Shown here piece after piece: positions 20,015-29,689 of a stretch of DNA of 64,000 nt (positions are counted from its first letter, which is position 1; the number at the start of each line of letters is the position of its first letter). The DNA comes from Deroplatys truncata (taxonomy: Eukaryota; Arthropoda; Insecta; Mantodea; Mantidae): positions 63,782,364 to 63,846,363 of the forward strand of contig CM060980.1 of NCBI GenBank assembly GCA_030765065.1, given 5' to 3'. The notes beneath the pieces are model-generated. The model did not search any database, was not told where the DNA came from, and saw only the letters and a program-made list of their open reading frames with translations. The translations under genes and the position numbers were made by a program.

Positions 20015-20622
20015 CAGCACCACCACCACCCACCAGCATGGCTGCACCTCAACGGGACATAGCTACACCTCAACGGGATGTGTCTGCATTATCAGGTCAG
20101 ATATTGCAAGTTCCTGGTCGTATTGCCCAGACAGAGCTCTCCATCTTGCTCGATACAGGAAGCGCAGTGAGTATTGTGAATGCTGTACATGTTATTGATC
20201 ATTCTACACTAAAACCTATAGAGATGATGCTCCGCACTGCAGGAAACAAGTTACTTGATGCGCCTTACCACACTGTGTTAGATTTCCATATTAATGATGT
20301 TCTTTTTCAGGAGGATGTACTAGTTGTGAAAGAGTTGTCCCATGATTTGATTTTAGGCAATGACTTTTTGCAGACCCATGATGTTATAATTGATTATGCA
20401 CATAATCTGATAACCTTGAAATCTTCTAAGAATGATGCATTCAGTATACCAATAACTCCCACACACATGTCTATTGTTATATTTTACTTCACACATTTGT
20501 ATGTCATTTTTGGTATGTCTTTGTCTTGTTTTTTTTCATGTTTATTGTATTTATTTCTTTCTGTCGACGAGGACGTCGACTTCGGTGGCCAGGGGGAGAT
20601 GTGGCATGTGCACAGATTATAG
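19978..20622 (+). CDS. pro: Gypsy-B protease (Gag-Pro extension by -1 frameshift)
   Basis: This frame is -1 relative to gag and would be made as a Gag-Pro fusion. After a Pro-rich linker, a retropepsin-like domain shows the active site ILLDTGSAVSIV (D of DTG at about 20152) and the second signature HDLILGNDFLQTHD (about 20341-20382). Retropepsins work as dimers and cleave Gag. The domain looks complete. The last part, from about 20470, is a hydrophobic tail (IVIFYFTHLYVIFG and onward) that reads through the polypurine tract into the LTR, ending at 20622. This tail is probably sequence that is noncoding in a full-length relative, joined by a deletion that removed RT, RNase H and integrase. No stop breaks the protease. 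Confidence 0.9.
   Translation, partial: KRLAPSLARRDVAAPPPPTSMAAPQRDIATPQRDVSALSGQILQVPGRIAQTELSILLDTGSAVSIVNAVHVIDHSTLKPIEMMLRTAGNKLLDAPYHTVLDFHINDVLFQEDVLVVKELSHDLILGNDFLQTHDVIIDYAHNLITLKSSKNDAFSIPITPTHMSIVIFYFTHLYVIFGMSLSCFFSCLLYLFLSVDEDVDFGGQGEMWHVHRL
20591..20599 (+). promoter_or_regulatory. Polypurine tract of Gypsy-B
   Basis: AGGGGGAGA lies directly before the TG of the 3' LTR, the expected plus-strand primer. Just upstream is GTCGACGAGGACGTCGAC, a palindrome-rich acidic-codon segment of the kind found at the end of many Ty3/gypsy pol frames. Confidence 0.85.
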
Positions 20623-21088
20623 TAATAGTAATACGTCCTCTGGTTACCCAAGTCGAAGGTTGGCAGTTTATCTGAGGAGGGGCGATTGAGGGGAAACAGT
20701 CTCATTGGTGGGGATATGGCGTTAGTGACGCCAAGCTTAGCGGGGTTTTCTGAGCATTCTGTGACTAGTCTTCGCGTAAGGTGAACGGATAGCTGCCCTA
20801 CGATATGGCGTCCTCGCCCGGCAGACACATTGGGGTAAGGTAAGCATTTGTTATAATAAATCTATTTGTCATCCTTTCTTCCAACTTTTATTATGGTAGA
20901 ATAGAATCCTTGCCTCTCCCTTCAGCCAGGAATTATGTTAGTGTAAGAATATTTTTGAGATAACTTTAGCTGCGTCCTCGTCGTTGCCTCTTAAATTAAA
21001 GTTTCCTTTGTTTGATTAACGATCCCTCTCACAAGCGAGTTGCCCTCCTCTGTAGTTAAATAATAATTAAATATTGAGGTACACGACA
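20600..21088 (+). repeat. Gypsy-B 3' LTR
   Basis: 489 bp, same length as the 5' LTR and identical at all but four positions. It is followed by ATATTCTTTTTCTTTTC, which does not match the bases before the 5' LTR. Confidence 0.95.
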
Positions 21089-21703
21089 ATATTCTTTTTC
21101 TTTTCTTTTTTGTGTGTGTATGCGTGTGTGTGTCTTGTGGTCACTAATAATATGTTGAGTCTGCGTACAGGTAAAGTAGACCAGAATGCACTCGCTGTAG
21201 CAGGGGTATCCAGGAAACCGCAGAAACGGGAAAATGAAAAGGAAACGACCGTGTTAACGCTAACCGGTCAGGTGAGAATGTTTTGGGTCACACGAGGATG
21301 ATGAGAATAGTTTGGATCACACGGGTTCACTTGGTAAGGGAGAATTGATGGTGTCTCCGCACAGAATGGTTGATGAATATAAATAACTACAAAATTAATA
21401 TCTTTTCCCCCAAAATAGAAGGAAGGAGAAGACACAGGATGTTCCATATGAGCGGCCCCAGTAGAATGTATCAACGGAACGCTCCTCAAGAGTTTTCACG
21501 CTCAGGGGATATTAAAATATTAGTGGAACTGTCAAAAGTTCTTTGTTTTTACGATTAATGTGAGCACTCATAAAAAAGGGAAAATAGTCACGAGGATTTC
21601 ATACCATGAATAAGTAGCTAAAGTAGCGCTTGAAGTTTTACAGAACCTCACAGAGGATATGCTACCCAAGACAACAGCAGGAAGAAGGATTGCGAGGGAA
21701 AAA
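21089..21703. other. Unassigned Gypsy-A interior after Gypsy-B
   Basis: It includes a short GT-rich stretch (21111-21133). Open frames at 21074-21301 and 21370-21558 lack motifs. Nothing else was recognised. Confidence 0.4.
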
Positions 21704-21990
21704 ATTAAATTGAGTTTTATTTATAGACGCTCTTTAACTGCTTTGGTGCTTAGTATCCCATTCTATATTGGGCGTGAAAGACCATACTTTTGTTCACAGG
21801 GCTCTTTATCAGGCTTGAGGTTTTGTAGGTGCCGTAAATTTATGACACGAGACCACCGGCTTTGCTTCCCTTCCCTGGGAAGCCATGCTAAGGATTTTTA
21901 CGTCCGAAAAAATCAATCTCTCTCCGCCGGGTTTGAAACTAGAGGCTAGCAGTTGGCGAGGGAGAACCAGACCCTCCGAGCCAAGGAGAA
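21704..21990 (-). mobile_element. SINE-1 copy d
   Basis: Reverse-strand copy: GAGTTTTATTTATAGACGCT, CATTCTATATTGGGCGTGAA, TTTATCAGGCTTGAGGTTTT, TCCGCCGGGTTTGAAACTAG. Part of the head has been lost between the B box and AGAGGCTAGC. It lies in the 3' part of the Gypsy-A interior. No clear duplication. Confidence 0.85.
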
Positions 21991-22998
21991 TCAGGCTTAA
22001 AAATCAAAAAGAAAAAAGATAAAAAAGAGGAAGAGTGAATACACAAAGCACCACACTTTGACACAAAGATATATATATATATATATATATATAATTGTAC
22101 AGATACAGACTTCAATTACCTGTAAACTGTATCGAAAAACGGAGGGAGATATTTAAGATAGTACGAGAAAGACTGAACAGCAATACGCCGTATCTGGAAA
22201 GAGAGATGCAAACTTCTTTTTCTCTTCCTTTGTTTTTTTTTCAAAATTCGGAGATAGGCGGAGAATCGGCAGGAGTAATTGCTTATTTTTTAATTTATTT
22301 CCTCTCCGCTTTGATTGAACTAGTCCTAGATAAGTAAAAATCCCATAATCCCTCCCATCTTCTAATGACCTCTTCCCGAAAACAGATCCATCTAAGGAAG
22401 AAAAGTTCCCGTTGCACATCAACAGCCAGTATCAAGACAACATACACCGCGTTTAAGGGGCAAGAAAACCCATAAAGAAGCCAGGGTACAAAACATACCA
22501 ACATGACCAATGATATGTGATAATGCTCATTCCTCCGATGACTATCTAAAACAGCAGGTAGACACGGAGAGTAAATAATCACCACTGAAACGTGTCAAAT
22601 AACACGTTGCACAACGGAAGTAACGACGATGGAAATTGACAAACAGCAGAAAGTCTCACGATCACACAAACAATCGACAGTAGAACTCCTTACACGCAAC
22701 GTGGAACAGTGAAGAATCAATAGATATGCAACAGCCCAGAACAATCGCACCCAAACCCACCCTTATAATACTCCAATCCCAGAAGGACGTTTTCATTATT
22801 CCCGTGTCTTGCATAGCTGTGAGAGAATCAGGCTAGTAAACAACGGTGTAATGGTCGGTCATTCGGCTAAGCTGCTAGGTCTTAATTGCTTATTTTATTT
22901 CTTTTTTTTTACTTTATTAAGGAGCGTCAAATCCGACATCTCAGGTACCCTCTAAGAAGAAAGGCTTTCTCCACTGCTTGTTTTAATTCGTCGGAATT
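21991..22998. other. Gypsy-A interior before its 3' LTR
   Basis: Unassigned sequence with an (AT)n run. Overlapping open frames at 22095-22337, 22153-22422 and 22295-22585 are on opposite strands and have no known motif. No clear polypurine tract was found before 22999. Confidence 0.4.
22070..22093. repeat. (AT)12 microsatellite
   Basis: An uninterrupted AT run is directly visible. Confidence 0.95.
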
Positions 22999-23879
22999 TG
23001 TTCCCCTCGGAGGTTCAAACGGGAACCAAAAGTTGCGTCAGTATTGCCAATATTCAGTAAGATGGTAAACGATGGAGACACGACTTTGGAGACATGAGGC
23101 TTCCCTGTCGGCAGACCAACGAGTATTTAACGGCCACGGAATTAGGTCACACACTCACTGATCTCACCCACTGATCACTCACTGCCGCTCACTGATCACT
23201 CATTTCTGATCGACATACTTGTCCGAAGCTCTGGCCAACAGGGATGCATCACTCATCACAAGTTAAACTTTACATCAGTGTGAACCTCAAGACTGCAGTA
23301 GCACATAAATAAGATGCACTAGTGATAAGCTCCTGTTCGTACGATCTATCAGGCCTAACTACCTAACTGCCTAACTACCCTCCCCCACTAACCATGTGCA
23401 TTGAATACAAATATAATTGTTAGTTTTTATACTACCCCCGGGGTATTATTCGATGCCACCTCCCCAATCTACTAACTACCCCGTTAATCCCAGCATATCC
23501 CGGACCACCAGCTCTACCATTTGACGTTACCGCCATTTTTTGCTTATGGACGCTCTTTAACTGGTGCGGTCTATAGCGTCCCATTCTATATTGAGTGTGA
23601 AAGACCGATAATTTTGCTCAGAGGCCTCTTTATCAGGCTTGAGGTTCTTTTACGTGCCGTAAATCTACGACACGGAACCAACCGCTTTACTTTCCTTCCG
23701 AAGGAAGCCATGCTAGGGATTTTTACGCAAAAAAAAAAAATCCATCGCCCTCTGCCGAGTTTGAACCCGCGACCTCGGGAATTAGATACTAGCATCGTAA
23801 CCACTACACCACGGAGGACGACGTTACCGCTGTCCTGGTTGTAAGTATCCCCTGAGGCTAACCATCCTAGGGTGCTACA
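22999..23879 (+). repeat. Gypsy-A 3' LTR, interrupted by a SINE
   Basis: 881 bp including a 286-bp SINE plus its 11-bp duplication. Without these it is about 584 bp, close to the 557-bp 5' LTR. It shares GTATTTAACGGCCACGGAAT and the end ATCCTAGGGTGCTACA, and contains short CACTGATC repeats (about 23155-23205) that are fewer in the 5' copy. The target duplication ATAT follows at 23880. Confidence 0.87.
23534..23819 (-). mobile_element. SINE-1 copy e, full length, in Gypsy-A LTR
   Basis: The 11-bp duplication GACGTTACCGC flanks it (23523-23533 and 23820-23830). On the minus strand the head begins TCCTCCGTGGTGTAGTGGTT (A box) and has CGCGGGTTCAAACTC (B box), so the 5' part is tRNA-derived. The body and tail match the family and end at the CCATAAGCAAAAAATGG side. 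This is the best-preserved tRNA-like head in the window and the key to naming the family. Confidence 0.93.
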
Positions 23880-23883
23880 ATAT

Positions 23884-26335
23884 GAATGATTTTTTCCGTA
23901 TATTAAATATTTTCCCCCAGCCAGTTCTTGCTCGCTATAAAATAACACCATAAGACATGATGGATTGAAAATAGCTGTAGTATACTGTCTTTCTAGTTTC
24001 TAAGTTTTATTAGACAATACATATTAAAATAGGCACTATTTGGTCTTTTACATATATATTCTGTGTTCTTCGCATTTTAGATGTTCATTTATATATACTC
24101 CTAAGATTTTTCCTGTAGACATAGGACTTACTGTGCTGATATTTGCATTATTTATGGTGTTATTAGTTCTCGCATGTAATCTGACTTGAATTAAAGCAGT
24201 CTTTGTCATATTTAATTTAAGCCTATTATTATCAAACCAACCTTTTAGATCATTAATGTTTCGTTTGTGTTTTGAATTAAATCGTGATAGCACCATTTAA
24301 TAAGATGGAAATAACATTTGCATACATGGTTATTTTAGCCTTTATATTTTTTGGGAAGTCGATTGTATACAGTGTGTATAAGAGGGGCCATAAAACGCTT
24401 ACCCGTGAAACATCTGATTTTATTTTCTCCAATTTGATTTTACAGTATTTTTACCATCGTTTGGGAATACTCCTTGTTTATGATCCATTAGATAATTGAA
24501 CTTGGCTAATGATTTATTTTTATACCATAGAAATTTAATTTTCTTAGCAATATCTTATGGTTTACGCAGTCAAATGGCTTTGAATTATCACATATTAATA
24601 CTGACGTCTGTTGTCTTTCATCAAGCATTTGAGAAAATTTCATGTATAGGTTTGTTATTATGGATGTGGTTGAGGTTTTTTTCACCTAAAACCATGTTGT
24701 GAGTCCGTTAAATTGCCAAAATGTTCTAGGTAATAAAATAGTTGTTATCTTACAATTTTAACGATAATTGAGAATGTTAGAAGAACTGAGATAGATCGAA
24801 TGTTTTTAAATGTTTCCACCTTTGTAAATGGGCTTTACCTGTGTGTATTTCATCCTGTATCAAATGATTAGTTTATTATTTGTGTAAGTGGTTCACATAG
24901 CTCATCCGATCCTTTGGAAGTTTTTGGCTGTAATTTACCAATTTATTTAATTACTTTGTGCAGGGTTATACCGGAGAGAGAGAAAGGCGTTAACATAACA
25001 CCATTTTTAAATACTTTTCCTTCCGTTTCCTTTATTGATGGTGGAACTTCACAATTTTTTCCTTCAACTTCTGAAAAATATGTATTTATTAATTCGGCAT
25101 ATGTGTTAATGTTTATACTTTGTGGTCTCCTGAGAGGAAGATCTGTTTTTATTACTTTGTTTAATCCTAATTCGCCTTTTACAATTTTCCATGTTGCCTT
25201 ACTTTTATTTTTTGAATTAGTAATATAGTCATCATCAACAGACATTTGTTTAGCTTTCATTATCACTGCTTTGTAAACGTTTTTGTATTTTTATAATAAT
25301 CTTATTAACTGAGGAATTTTCCTTGTTTTATATTCCTAATGTAATAATATATTATGTGCACTAGATATCCTTATTACCTTTGTACACCAGTTGAATGAGT
25401 ATTTTTTAACTATTTGCATACGGGTGATTTTTGGAAAGCACTAATTATGGCAATTTATTAGTTCTCGAAGAAATGAGAGCGAGACCAAGAGGTTGAAAGG
25501 CCCTTTAATGTCTTTTAGTTTTTCTTTGCTCCAATGGTTTCTGTGTCATATATAGTTTAGTTATTTATTTTTTCGGTTTATTATTTGATTTTGGTATTTC
25601 TGGAGGGTTTGTAATGACTGCTATATGATCCAAAGACCTGACTAATATCAGACAGTCTCCAGGGCCACATGTTTTGTTTGTAATAATCTGAAATATGCTT
25701 GTGGATGAAAATGTTGGGATCCGTGTTGGACACTTATGTTTAAAATTTCAACCATGTCTGTGTACTGGTTGTACATATTTATTTGCTGTAACTGTACTTC
25801 CTTTTGGTTTATTTGTATTTGTTATGTCTGATTTGAGAAGGTCAATACTGCAGTCAGTGGCAATTATTACCCTTTTTTCACCTTGTAACTTGTTTAATAA
25901 TGTTTCAAGTTTATTTAGAAAAGTTTAATTGTAAAATGGTAGGGAACTCTATAAATGAGATTACTCAATTGCAATTTCAATAATCAATTGTTCAAATATG
26001 TTATCTTCATCTAGGAACTTAAGATCATCTCGAATTTGTGTTTATTCAAATAATTCATTTTCCACTAATATAAAAGATATTCCTCTTATTGACTTTTACC
26101 GAGTGTAACAATCTGCTACAGTAAAGCCATTAATTTATTTAATATTTGTATCTCCCCATCGTGCCACCAATGCTCATTTAAACATATTACTGATACATTT
26201 GTTTATTAATAATTCAAAAAGAATGTTAAGTTGGTCAATGTTTCCTGTTATTCCTTGAACGATTTGCAGAGATTAGTAATCACAATGGACAATTTAAAAC
26301 ACAAAATAGTTTCTTCCAGTATATAAATGAAATTT
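23884..26335 (-). pseudogene. LINE-2, 5' portion (endonuclease and RT)
   Basis: Minus strand from about 26335 down to the Gypsy-A insertion. The APE endonuclease starts NVQGITGNIDQLNILFELL (about 26268), followed by IDLLKSDITN (about 25850), a CPTRIPTFSS word (about 25730) and SLDHIAVIT (about 25640). An RT spacer near 25210-25165 reads NKSKATWKIVKGELG. RT domain boxes appear as YTIDFPKNIKAKITMYANVI (about 24370-24313), a decayed form of the usual LYADD box in which the catalytic aspartates are lost. The WFDNNRLKLNMTKT and ILGVYINEHLKCEEH motifs follow (24230-24065). The thumb-like YFQSIMSYGVIL appears in both tandem copies. Its 3' part is at 6720-7707. Confidence 0.85.
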
Positions 26336-26518
26336 CAGAGAAGTACATTCCCCACTCTATATCATAAAAGCTTTGCATCCACCATCAGCTTTGGAGGTTC
26401 CAGAAATTACAATTAAGCTAAAGTTATCCGAAAGAGTTACCAAAGGTACATAAAGTGAAAGTGTTCTAAAACCTTAGCTTTGTAACCTATTACCTACCTT
26501 TATCCTATTATGATTTGT

Positions 26519-26564
<46 letters not shown>

Positions 26565-27075
26565 GTCACTTATGGACAAAGGTGACAACGCTGCAGCAGA
26601 AATACTCTGCAAGCTTTACAAATTTTATTTTACTTTAGGGTTATGAACACTGCCTTGAAACAATTAACTCACCAAAGATTTCCTATTACAGTAATACCAC
26701 AGTACATAAAGCGAGAAAAAAAAATGCTAAAACTTGCAACTATGAATTATCTATTTTGTGTGAGCTGAATTGGAAAATGCATTCCATTTTTTTCGTATTA
26801 CGTAAGGTTTTTGTTCAATGATGCAACCCCACTTTTTGCTAATACTCACCGGGTGGGCTCTGCAGCGCAGTCTGGTTGTAAACATAATATAAAACTGCAG
26901 GTAAAAAGTTATCGGCTATATGACACATTTCCTGTTTACATTCTGAAATGTATATTGTCCTTCAGCGCTAAATATATATTAGTATCAATAACATTCAGAC
27001 AGTATAGGGACTTGCTATTGCACAGAAGGTTTTTAGGTAAAGTTTTGTGAGTTCAGATGATAATTTTGTGGATGT
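26336..27075. other. Unassigned stretch with (AC)n
   Basis: It holds the (AC)n array at 26521-26559 and an A-rich run near 26717. The open frame at 26811-27050 shows no motif. Confidence 0.4.
26521..26559. repeat. (AC)n microsatellite
   Basis: About 19 AC units are directly visible, preceded by TTGTGT. Confidence 0.95.
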
Positions 27076-27363
27076 TAAATTAAAATTGAGTTTTATTTAT
27101 GGACGCTCTTTAACTTCTATTGTCCTTAGCGTCCCATACTATATATTGGGCGAAAAAGGCCGATAATTTTGCGCTCACAGGCATCTTTATCAGGCTTGAG
27201 GTTCTTTTAGGTGCCGTAAATCTGCGACACGGGACCACCGGCTTTACTTCCCTTCCGAAGGAAGCCATGCTACGGATTTTTACGCCCGAAAAAAAAACCC
27301 CATCGCCCTCCGCCGGGTTTGAACCCGCGTCCTTGGAAACTAGAGGCTAGCACGGAGGACGAC
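27076..27363 (-). mobile_element. SINE-1 copy f, full length
   Basis: The 11-bp duplication TTTGTGGATGT flanks it (27065-27075 and 27364-27374). The reverse strand carries the family tail, body, B box (GGGTTTGAACCCGC when read on plus) and a partly deleted head ending CACGGAGGAC. The A-box region between the B box and the end is shorter than in copy e. Confidence 0.92.
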
Positions 27364-27539
27364 TTTGTGGATGTGAATAACAGTGCTTTTAATAGTTATA
27401 AGTACGTTAAACAGACTTTTAGTTTGTAAAATTCATACAAAGTGGCAATTTACAGCAACGATGTCGCATCAGTGCGTAATTCTTTGAATGCATTTTGCTA
27501 AGTGTGTGGCAATTCACTACAAAATCTCAAAGAGAATCT

Positions 27540-29270
27540 CCTACAATTAAGAAAGCAGATGAATTGTACTTTAACTCTAAAGTAGATAAGGGCAAAATTT
27601 TTGCACCTAACTATTGTTGTAGTGGATGTTCTCGTAATTTGAGGTTCTTCCTCCGTGACATAGTGGTTACTACCTCTAGTTCCCAAGTCGGGGTTCAAAT
27701 CCAGCGGAGATCGATGGATTTTTTCCGGGCGTAAAAATTCTTAGCATGTCTTCCTTCGCAAGTGAAGTAAAGCCGGTGGTCCCGTGTCGTAGATTTAAGG
27801 CACTTAAAAGAACCTCAAGCCTGATAAAGAGGTCTCTGAGCAAAATTTCCGGTCCGTCACGCCCAATATAGAATGGGACGCTAAGGACCACAGCAGTTAG
27901 AGAGCGTCCATAAATAAAAAGACTAAATTTAATTTAATTTTCGTAATTTGAGATCTGTTTAAATAGCATTGCCCTTCTATGCCTTTTCTGTTCCTTTGAT
28001 ATGGACAGAGCAGAAGGACCAGCTCTTGCGCTGCTGTTTCAGTTTACTCATCAAAAAACAAAGAGTGTATAGTGTATCCAGATTTGCCCTCCGCGGAAGG
28101 TCCGTTAAGCATGGCGATTCGTTTCATACTCCAACGCCACCTGGAAAGTTGACTCCACAAGAGGATGCATCGAGCTCTTCCCCTAAGGCTGGTCCCGATG
28201 TTCTTTCACTTCCGAGTCTGGTTCTGAATTAGTGGAATTAAAAAAAAAAAATGTCTAATTTCACAATCAATGCTAAACGATCTTGTAAGAGATTCTAATT
28301 CACAACGGTACCAAAGTGTAAATTTATCGAAAACGTCAACATAGCTTATCGACATATTATTCCAAAAGGGGGATCTTATTTATTGCAATAATGTGAGTGA
28401 ACTTGTGCGTGAGCCTGGGTAAAGAACATATTCCAGATGAGTGGCATTTATTTGTTGACTCTTGCTACACAAGCCGTATTGCTACACAATGGTAATATTT
28501 ACCCCTCGTACCAATGTCTTATGCCGTAAATATGAAAATAAGGATATCCTCCTAAAAGCAGTAAGTTATAACGACCACGAATTGCAAATATGTGGAGACC
28601 TAAAAGTAACTGGTCTATTAACCGGAATGCAACCGGGATTTACGAAATTTGGTTCTTGTGTGAGTGGAACTATCGGGACAGAGTTAACCATTACAGAGTG
28701 AAGGAGTGGCCTTCGATACAGTTTAATAGTAAGCGAGAAAAATGTGAAGTTTCATTCACTCGTAGATTCCCAGAAAATTTTGTTACCACCGCTCCATATA
28801 AAGCTGAGTTTAAGGGGTGGACAAAAAATGGGAATGGTTTTCAGTATTTAAGACACAAGTTTCCCACGCTGAGTGAAGGAAAATTAAAAGAAGGCATTTT
28901 CATTGGTCCTCAAATCCGGAAAATCCAGCAGGATCCTATGTTTGAGGAAACGGTCACGAAAACAGAAAAAATGGCGTAGTGTGCGTTCAAAGACGTATGT
29001 TCGAAATTTCTAGGAAATTATACAGCAGATAACTGCATCGAAGTTGTGGAAAATTTCTTAAGGGCATGTGAGGTAATGGGATATGCCCCTTAAAATTAAT
29101 TTTCTGCACTCACATTTTAACTTCTTTCCACCAAATCTAGGAGTCAGCGACGAGTATGGAGAAAGGTTTCACCTGCAAATACAAATCACAAATGGAAAGG
29201 CGATATGCAGGAAAATGGTCTTATAAATATATTTGCTGACTACTGTTGGTTTCTCGTCTCTGAGTGTTCC
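27540..29270 (+). pseudogene. Broken gene of an uncharacterised transposon-associated protein family
   Basis: Islands of one protein can be followed on the plus strand. They are ADELYFNSKVDKGKIFAP and CCSGCSRNLR before the SINE, then FSVPLIWTEQKDQL, then EWHLFVDS, ELQICGDLKVTGLL, FLCEWNYRDRVNHYRVKEWP, FQYLRHKFPTLSEGKLKEG, IFIGPQIRKI, NCIEVVENFLRACEVMGYAP and LGVSDEYGERFH. From memory this order matches a long protein repeatedly predicted in arthropod and cnidarian genomes as uncharacterised, with a Cys-pair head and a conserved GPQIR motif. I do not know its biochemical role; its repetitiveness suggests a transposon gene or a gene amplified with one. Stops, frameshifts and SINE-1 copy g break it. 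The longest intact stretch is 28590-28979. Confidence 0.65.
27644..27940 (+). mobile_element. SINE-1 copy g, full length
   Basis: The exact 12-bp duplication TCGTAATTTGAG flanks it (27632-27643 and 27941-27952). The head reads CTCCGTGACATAGTGGTTAC then GGGGTTCAAATCCAGCGG, and the tail CGTCCATAAATAAAAAG with an AATTT-rich end. It splits the coding sequence of the surrounding pseudogene, so it is younger than that gene copy. Confidence 0.95.
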
Positions 29271-29689
29271 GGGCCCAGCCACAGTCTTTCAGAAAACATT
29301 CTAAAATTATAATTTTTTATAATATTTTTTTTTGTTATTTGTATGAGATAATTTTTTTTGTTTTTAAACTCTTTGACATTTTATCAGTAATTAGCACGCC
29401 GTTCTCAATAAAATGAGTATTGTTAAAATTTTGACTCTGGAACTACAGGTATGAAAAAGCAATAACCAAAATATTGAATATGGTTGCAAAGAAAATGTTA
29501 CGTGATAGGGGAAATTTTTTACTTCAAATTCGAATTTAGGAGACCCAAATTAGTAAACGTTATATATTTTCATTTCATGGCAGGAAAAAGTTAAAAAATT
29601 GTTGTACAGTGTACAATTAGTGGCTCCGCTTCAGTAATCAAGTATTGGCAATATCTCATTTTCAAATACACACTCGGGCTGTTGACCAG
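29271..29689. other. Unassigned AT-rich stretch
   Basis: It contains T-rich runs and CAATAAAATGAG near 29406. It may be the 3' flank of the preceding pseudogene; nothing specific was recognised. Confidence 0.35.

Larger units (their letters stand above)
17366..21088 (+). mobile_element. Gypsy-B: young LTR element with gag and protease only
   Basis: Two 489-bp LTRs (17366-17854 and 20600-21088) enclose 2745 bp. By eye they differ at four positions only (about 0.8%), so insertion was recent compared with Gypsy-A. Between them lie a PBS-like site, a 1.1-kb leader, an intact gag, a slippery site, an intact protease frame and a polypurine tract. RT, RNase H and integrase are absent, with only about 140 nt between the protease and the 3' LTR. 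The flanks (TAGCG before, ATATT after) do not form a target-site duplication. Confidence 0.92.
7712..23879 (+). mobile_element. Gypsy-A: old Ty3/gypsy element, with nested insertions, inside LINE-2
   Basis: Two related LTRs (7712-8268 and 22999-23879) bound a 16.2-kb block. Both ends carry the 4-bp duplication ATAT (7708-7711 and 23880-23883). Copy A of the LINE-2 tandem repeat preserves the empty site. Gag and pol remnants run on the plus strand in the order gag, PR, RT, RNase H, IN, the Ty3/gypsy order. Nested inside are a MITE (14595-14960), a transposase pseudogene (15560-16590), Gypsy-B (17366-21088) and SINE-1 copies d and e. LTR divergence and dense stops show it is old. Confidence 0.88.

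Noticed and set aside
19788..20198. 136-residue plus-strand frame overlapping gag
   Set aside because: It is the third frame over gag and protease; low-complexity Thr/Ser/His content and no motif.
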